Source of the DNA: Candidatus Izemoplasma sp.
GTDB taxonomy: Bacteria > Bacillota_I > Bacilli_A > Izemoplasmatales > Izemoplasmataceae
Assembly: GCA_007116205.1 (NCBI GenBank)
Contig: SKIY01000059.1
Span: forward strand, 1 to 9,390
Reading direction: 5' to 3'
Length of the DNA stretch: 9,390 nucleotides
Shown: piece by piece, positions 6,475 through 9,390 of the stretch
Position numbering within the stretch: position 1 is the first letter of the stretch
How the letters are laid out: every line of letters begins with the position of its first letter
Translations under genes and position numbers: made by a program
The notes under the pieces: generated by a model
What the model was told of the DNA's origin: nothing
The model's input: the letters and a program-made list of their open reading frames with translations, nothing else
The model's database searches: none

Positions 6475-6487
6475 ATTTTAAAAGCAA
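6459..6487 (-). promoter_or_regulatory. Probable fakA promoter
   Basis: The minus strand shows TTGCTT (6482-6487), a 17-nt spacer and TAGAAT (6459-6464) preceded by TGA, an extended -10. Initiation would be near 6452, giving a leader of about 85 nt. The promoter is clear of the divergent rpmB promoter. Confidence 0.55.
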
Positions 6488-6533
6488 CAAATAAAGGTTT
6501 CTATGCATTTTAAGAACTTTTTTAAATATATAC

Positions 6534-6561
6534 TTGCATTTAATAGTCAATATGATATAAT
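6534..6561 (+). promoter_or_regulatory. rpmB promoter
   Basis: TTGCAT (6534-6539), a 16-nt spacer and a perfect TATAAT (6556-6561) preceded by TGA make a strong extended -10 promoter, as expected for a ribosomal protein gene. Initiation near 6568 gives a leader of about 37 nt with no obvious structure. Confidence 0.75.
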
Positions 6562-6592
6562 TATTTAGGTTTAGTCACAAACGATTTTGAAC

Positions 6593-6597
6593 GGAGG
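6593..6597 (+). promoter_or_regulatory. Ribosome binding site that fixes the rpmB start at 6605
   Basis: GGAGG lies 7 nt before the ATG at 6605. An in-frame TTG at 6587 would place this site inside the gene and add six residues not found in L28, so it is rejected as the start. Confidence 0.92.
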
Positions 6598-6604
6598 CTA
6601 TATT

Positions 6605-6793
6605 ATGGCAAAAGAATGTTATATCACAGGAAAAAAGAACTTATCAGGTAACAAACGTTCGTATGCATTGAACACTTCAAAACGCAAATGGAAAGCGAAC
6701 CTTCAAAAAATTAAAATCATTGAAAACGGCGAAACAAAAACTGTTTTCGTATCTGCACGCGCGCTCAAAAAGAATAATTTGACTCGTGCATAA
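6605..6793 (+). CDS. rpmB: 50S ribosomal protein L28
   Basis: L28 is a structural protein of the large ribosomal subunit. The 62-residue product, MAKECYITGKKNLSGNKRS onward, has the same length and the same pattern of conserved segments as Bacillus L28: CxITGKK near the N-terminus, SKRKWKANLQK in the middle and VFVSARALKKN near the C-terminus. It is highly basic. Only one cysteine (C5) is present, so this is the zinc-free form rather than the four-cysteine form. It is a single-gene unit with its own promoter and terminator, convergent with thiN and divergent from fakA, the same relative orientation as in Bacillus subtilis. Confidence 0.97.
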   Translation: MAKECYITGKKNLSGNKRSYALNTSKRKWKANLQKIKIIENGETKTVFVSARALKKNNLTRA

Positions 6794-6809
6794 AACGATG
6801 TACTATGCG

Positions 6810-6832
6810 AGCCGATAGTATCGGCTTTTTTT
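6810..6832 (+). terminator. Intrinsic terminator of rpmB
   Basis: AGCCGA (6810-6815), a 5-nt loop and TCGGCT (6821-6826) are followed by a run of seven T ending at 6832. It sits 16 nt after the rpmB stop. Confidence 0.85.
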
Positions 6833-6874
6833 ATGGCATAAATGTATAGATAAACTCTCCCTCTTTTTTTTGAT

Positions 6875-6902
6875 AAAAAAACACTTGTAGAAGTGTTTTT
6901 TT
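6875..6902. terminator. Bidirectional terminator, mainly for thiN on the minus strand
   Basis: A perfect 12-bp stem (seven A plus CACTT at 6875-6886, with AAGTG plus seven T at 6891-6902) surrounds a 4-nt loop. Both strands have T-rich tails; on the minus strand the T run of the stem is the tail. It begins 3 nt beyond the thiN stop and also backs up the rpmB terminator. Confidence 0.88.
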
Positions 6903-6905
6903 ATT

Positions 6906-7517
6906 TTATTCACGCGATTCTACAACCAATAATAACCCTTCCTCAAACGACACACTGCCACTACCAGCATTCGAAACGCATAAAGGATCATCAACCGCTA
7001 AATCATAAGATTTTAGCTCGTAACTAAACCCTTGTAATGATAAATCTAAAACATCTTCTAAGGCAAAAAACGAAATAATTCCATAGCGATTATCAATCGT
7101 ATACTGTCCTGGATTCAATATATACATTTTAGTATGGTCACTCAATAACACAATTGGACCAAGTTTTAATAAATTCACATTGGCAAACGTATGATCAAAT
7201 CGCTTCCCCATACCACCATAAATCAATATTTCTTCTGGATTGTGCTTCAACGCCTCACTGACCGCCAAATACGAATCTGTAAAATCTTTACGCGCTGGAA
7301 AAGTTAAAACTTTTTTAGCGTGTTTTTTAATATACGCCGTTTCTGAATCCGTCGTCGAGTCAAAGTCCCCCAATGCTAGATCCAATGAAACCCCTGATTG
7401 TAAAGCATAGTAAGCACCTTTATCACAGCCAATATAATAACAATCTTTTCGCTTGGATTTATCAGCGTCCTCAATAGTATAAGCATCCGTTGGACTAACA
7501 AATATCTTTACAATCAT
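6906..7517 (-). CDS. thiN: Thiamine pyrophosphokinase
   Basis: This enzyme transfers pyrophosphate from ATP to thiamine, giving thiamine diphosphate, the cofactor of transketolase and pyruvate dehydrogenase. The 203 residues carry the family landmarks: YIGCDKGAYYAL (28-39), ALGDFDS (48-54), the KDFTD acidic segment (77-81), YGGMGKRFDHTFANVNLL (100-117) and the substrate-pocket segment VSNAGSGSVSF (181-191) close to the C-terminus. The ATG overlaps the rpe stop by 4 nt (ATGA), and its own upstream Shine-Dalgarno is weak, so translation is probably coupled to rpe. This rsgA-rpe-thiN order is conserved in Bacillus. It suggests the cell salvages thiamine, since no thiamine synthesis gene is in the window. 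Confidence 0.94.
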   Translation of the reverse strand: MIVKIFVSPTDAYTIEDADKSKRKDCYYIGCDKGAYYALQSGVSLDLALGDFDSTTDSETAYIKKHAKKVLTFPARKDFTDSYLAVSEALKHNPEEILIYGGMGKRFDHTFANVNLLKLGPIVLLSDHTKMYILNPGQYTIDNRYGIISFFALEDVLDLSLQGFSYELKSYDLAVDDPLCVSNAGSGSVSFEEGLLLVVESRE

Positions 7518-8149
7518 GACCGTAATAATCCCATTTGATAATCACGATTTTTTGCTTTAAATATATACGACCCAGCAACCAAAACATCCGCGCCTGCAGC
7601 CACACACAGCTTCGCCGTCTTTTCATTGATGCCTCCGTCCACAACAATATCAAACTGATAATCATGTTGCTTTCTTAACCGGCTTAACTCAGCAATCTTA
7701 TCTAAACTTTCCGGCATAAACGCTTGACCACCGAATCCTGGTTCAACACTCATCACTAACACCAAATCTAACTGTGCTAAAAACGGTTCGATGCTTTTTA
7801 CAGGGGTTGCAGGTTTTATCGATATCCCTGCTTTTACTTTCTTCTTTTGCAAAGCCGTTATTAACGCCAAAGGATCAACAACCGTTTCAACATGGAACGT
7901 AATCTGATCACTCCCTGCATCAATAAAAGCATCAATATATTTTTCTGGTTCTGAGATCATCAAATGGGTATCAAACACTTGTTTTGTATGCTTTCTAAGC
8001 GCCTTAACAACCAACGGACCGATAGAAATATTCGGAACAAAATGTCCATCCATCACATCAATATGTAGCCACTCAGCACGCGCTACAGTCTTAACATCTT
8101 CACTAAGCTTACTAAAATCTGCAGATAAAATTGACGGTGCCAACTTCAT
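7514..8149 (-). CDS. rpe: Ribulose-phosphate 3-epimerase
   Basis: Rpe interconverts ribulose 5-phosphate and xylulose 5-phosphate in the pentose phosphate pathway. The 211-residue TIM barrel begins MKLAPSILSADFSKL. It has metal/catalytic residues H29 and D31 in WLHIDVMDGHFVPN, H62 in DTHLMI, MSVEPGFGGQ (133-142) on the phosphate-gripping loop, and D171 in VVDGGIN. All expected active-site residues are present. The C-terminus is slightly short for the family (about 215-220) but complete at the barrel. It starts 4 nt after the rsgA stop, with GAAGTGAT as a Shine-Dalgarno overlapping that stop, and its own TGA overlaps the thiN ATG. Its product needs transketolase, whose cofactor comes from thiN, so the two neighbours are metabolically linked. 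Confidence 0.97.
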   Translation of the reverse strand: MKLAPSILSADFSKLSEDVKTVARAEWLHIDVMDGHFVPNISIGPLVVKALRKHTKQVFDTHLMISEPEKYIDAFIDAGSDQITFHVETVVDPLALITALQKKKVKAGISIKPATPVKSIEPFLAQLDLVLVMSVEPGFGGQAFMPESLDKIAELSRLRKQHDYQFDIVVDGGINEKTAKLCVAAGADVLVAGSYIFKAKNRDYQMGLLRS

Positions 8150-8153
8150 AAAA

Positions 8154-9029
8154 TCACTTCTTTCGATAGATTTTTTTCTGTGCTTTTATTTCTTCATGGA
8201 TTAATTTATAATTCTCATACCGTTGCGGTAAAATCGCACCGGATTCAACCGCCTTTTTAACGCTACAACCCGGTTCATTTATATGTAAACACATACGAAA
8301 CTTACACGTCTCAGATAGCACCGAAAAATCAGGATAACAATGCAATAAATCTTCCACTTCCATATCGTAAAAATCCAATTTAGAAAACCCAGGCGTATCC
8401 GCTACTAACCCGCCGTGAACCTCTAATAACTCCGTATGTCTAGTCGTATGTTTACCGCGTCCTAATGCTTTTGATATCTCGCCAGTCTTAATCGATAGAT
8501 TAACATCTATTGCATTTAACAAACTGCTTTTTCCACTGCCCGTTTGCCCTGCAAAAACACTCACCTTATCGACTAATAATGCCTTCATAATCTCGAGAGA
8601 CTTTGCTTGATGAACACTCGTAAAATACACCTGATAAAACTGCGCATAATACTGCATCGTTTGTTTCAGTTCTTCTAATGCGGATTCACTCATCAAATCA
8701 ATTTTTGTGACAATAATAACCGGTGTAATATTTTCATGTTCTACCAACGTCAAAAATCGGTCTAACAAGAAAAAACTAAACGCTGGCGATTTTGCTGAAT
8801 GAATCAAAATCGCTTGATCAACATTCGCAATTGGCGGTCTAATCAACGCATTCACACGTTCATCTACCGCTACAATACTATTGTCATCATAGGTCACAAT
8901 ATCCCCTACTTTTGGGTCAATCTCTTGATGCCGAAAAACACCAAGTGGTTTAACCACTGAGTTTTTCCCCTGTTCATCTTTAACAGTATATTGTCCACCA
9001 ATCAATTTTATAATCCGACCCTTTTTCAT
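8154..9029 (-). CDS. rsgA: Ribosome small-subunit-dependent GTPase RsgA
   Basis: RsgA is a circularly permuted GTPase that checks late maturation of the 30S subunit. The 291 residues show an N-terminal OB fold (about 1-60), then G motifs in permuted order: G4 TKID (108-111), G1 GQTGSGKS (161-168, where the family usually reads GxSGVGKS), the switch region GRGKHTTRH (190-198) and G3 DTPG (211-214). A C-terminal zinc-binding domain has C242, C247, H249 and C255. The ATG has a good AGGAGTG Shine-Dalgarno that overlaps the stop of the upstream permease, 9 nt away, so it is likely co-transcribed with that gene. In Bacillus the upstream partners are prpC-prkC; here a transporter takes that place. 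The stop is TGA. Confidence 0.96.
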   Translation of the reverse strand: MKKGRIIKLIGGQYTVKDEQGKNSVVKPLGVFRHQEIDPKVGDIVTYDDNSIVAVDERVNALIRPPIANVDQAILIHSAKSPAFSFFLLDRFLTLVEHENITPVIIVTKIDLMSESALEELKQTMQYYAQFYQVYFTSVHQAKSLEIMKALLVDKVSVFAGQTGSGKSSLLNAIDVNLSIKTGEISKALGRGKHTTRHTELLEVHGGLVADTPGFSKLDFYDMEVEDLLHCYPDFSVLSETCKFRMCLHINEPGCSVKKAVESGAILPQRYENYKLIHEEIKAQKKIYRKK

Positions 9030-9038
9030 AAAGCACTC

Positions 9039-9390
9039 CTAAACCTGATAAATTTTCAACGCTTCCTGCAAGCTTCTTTGTTTGACCATTACCTTTGCAT
9101 GGGTTGTTCCTATCAATGATACCACACCAAACAAAAACCCAGCAAACAATATGTCAATCATTCCAATACCAAGTGGAAAATAAACACCAAACATATCCAC
9201 CATCATTGTTGTGATCACACCAAAACTAACAAAAACAATCGGGAGCATTAATATAAACACTAATATATTAATTTTGACATATCCCCCTAATAAAACTTTA
9301 GAAATTTCACGATTATCAAACCCTAAAACCTTAAACAACGATAACTCATAATACTTCGCCTCAACCGTTAAAATACTCAGTAAATAAATA
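9039..9390 (-). CDS. ABC transporter permease, FtsX-like C-terminal part (runs off the right edge)
   Basis: The frame stays open from the TAG stop at 9039 to the window edge, so this is the last 116 residues of a longer protein, not a complete 99-residue gene; a TTG at 9338 is internal. Visible features are the end of a membrane helix (IYLLSIL), a cytoplasmic loop EAKYYELSLFKVLGFDNREI typical of FtsX/MacB-type permeases where the chain contacts the ATPase, two hydrophobic helices (around INILVFILMLPIVFVSFGVI and IDILFAGFLFGVVSLIG), and a basic tail ending KQRSLQEALKIYQV. That matches the last transmembrane block of the family. The substrate cannot be told from this part. It is probably the operon head or an upstream member for rsgA-rpe-thiN, 9 nt away. 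Confidence 0.72.
   Translation of the reverse strand, partial: IYLLSILTVEAKYYELSLFKVLGFDNREISKVLLGGYVKINILVFILMLPIVFVSFGVITTMMVDMFGVYFPLGIGMIDILFAGFLFGVVSLIGTTHAKVMVKQRSLQEALKIYQV

Noticed and set aside
6587..6604. Upstream TTG start for rpmB
   Set aside because: It would translate through the Shine-Dalgarno; L28 proteins begin MA(K/R) as from the ATG at 6605.
6794..6905. spoVM-like small gene between rpmB and thiN, as in Bacillus
   Set aside because: The 112-nt gap is filled by two terminator hairpins and shows no short open frame with a ribosome binding site on either strand.

Overview
The window looks like ordinary chromosome from an AT-rich, low-GC Gram-positive relative. Gene content and order match the Bacillus-type rsgA-rpe-thiN / rpmB / fakA / recG-plsX-rnc neighbourhood. 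TGA is used as a stop (rpe, rsgA) and tryptophan is TGG, so this is not a mycoplasma that reads TGA as Trp. The reduced lipid-gene content and the presence of mgsA would fit an Acholeplasma/Izemoplasma-type Mollicute or a basal Erysipelotrichia-like Firmicute. That placement is inference; a lineage call needs a tree.

Layout, right to left, since most genes are on the minus strand. An ABC-transporter permease (3' part only, cut by the window edge) is followed 9 nt later by rsgA, then rpe (4 nt gap) and thiN (4 nt overlap). This set ends at a strong bidirectional hairpin at 6875-6902. rpmB (ribosomal protein L28) lies on the plus strand, convergent with thiN, with its own extended -10 promoter and terminator. 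fakA (fatty-acid kinase) diverges from rpmB across a 238 nt spacer. mgsA (methylglyoxal synthase, plus strand) converges on fakA and shares a perfect 12-bp-stem terminator with it. A divergent promoter region separates mgsA from a second minus-strand operon, recG-plsX-rnc-dnaD. Its last gene, dnaD, runs off the left edge.

Functionally the window mixes ribosome and RNA maturation (rsgA, rpmB, rnc), replication and repair (recG, dnaD), central metabolism (rpe, mgsA, thiN) and phospholipid precursor supply (fakA, plsX). fakA makes acyl-phosphate from free fatty acid, and plsX interconverts acyl-phosphate and acyl-ACP. The genes that usually sit here for de novo fatty acid synthesis (fapR, fabD, fabG, acpP) are missing from this locus, which hints at fatty-acid scavenging.

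I see no phage, IS, CRISPR, tRNA or toxin genes, and no clearly new system. The most interesting points are regulatory and evolutionary. Inverted repeats with identical 13-nt spacers are centred on the -10 hexamers of both the recG-plsX and fakA promoters. FakA carries a His-rich linker next to a predicted zinc site. PlsX has altered signature motifs. Four starts were settled from Shine-Dalgarno evidence: fakA and rpmB are shorter than their longest open frames, plsX starts with GTG and recG with TTG.
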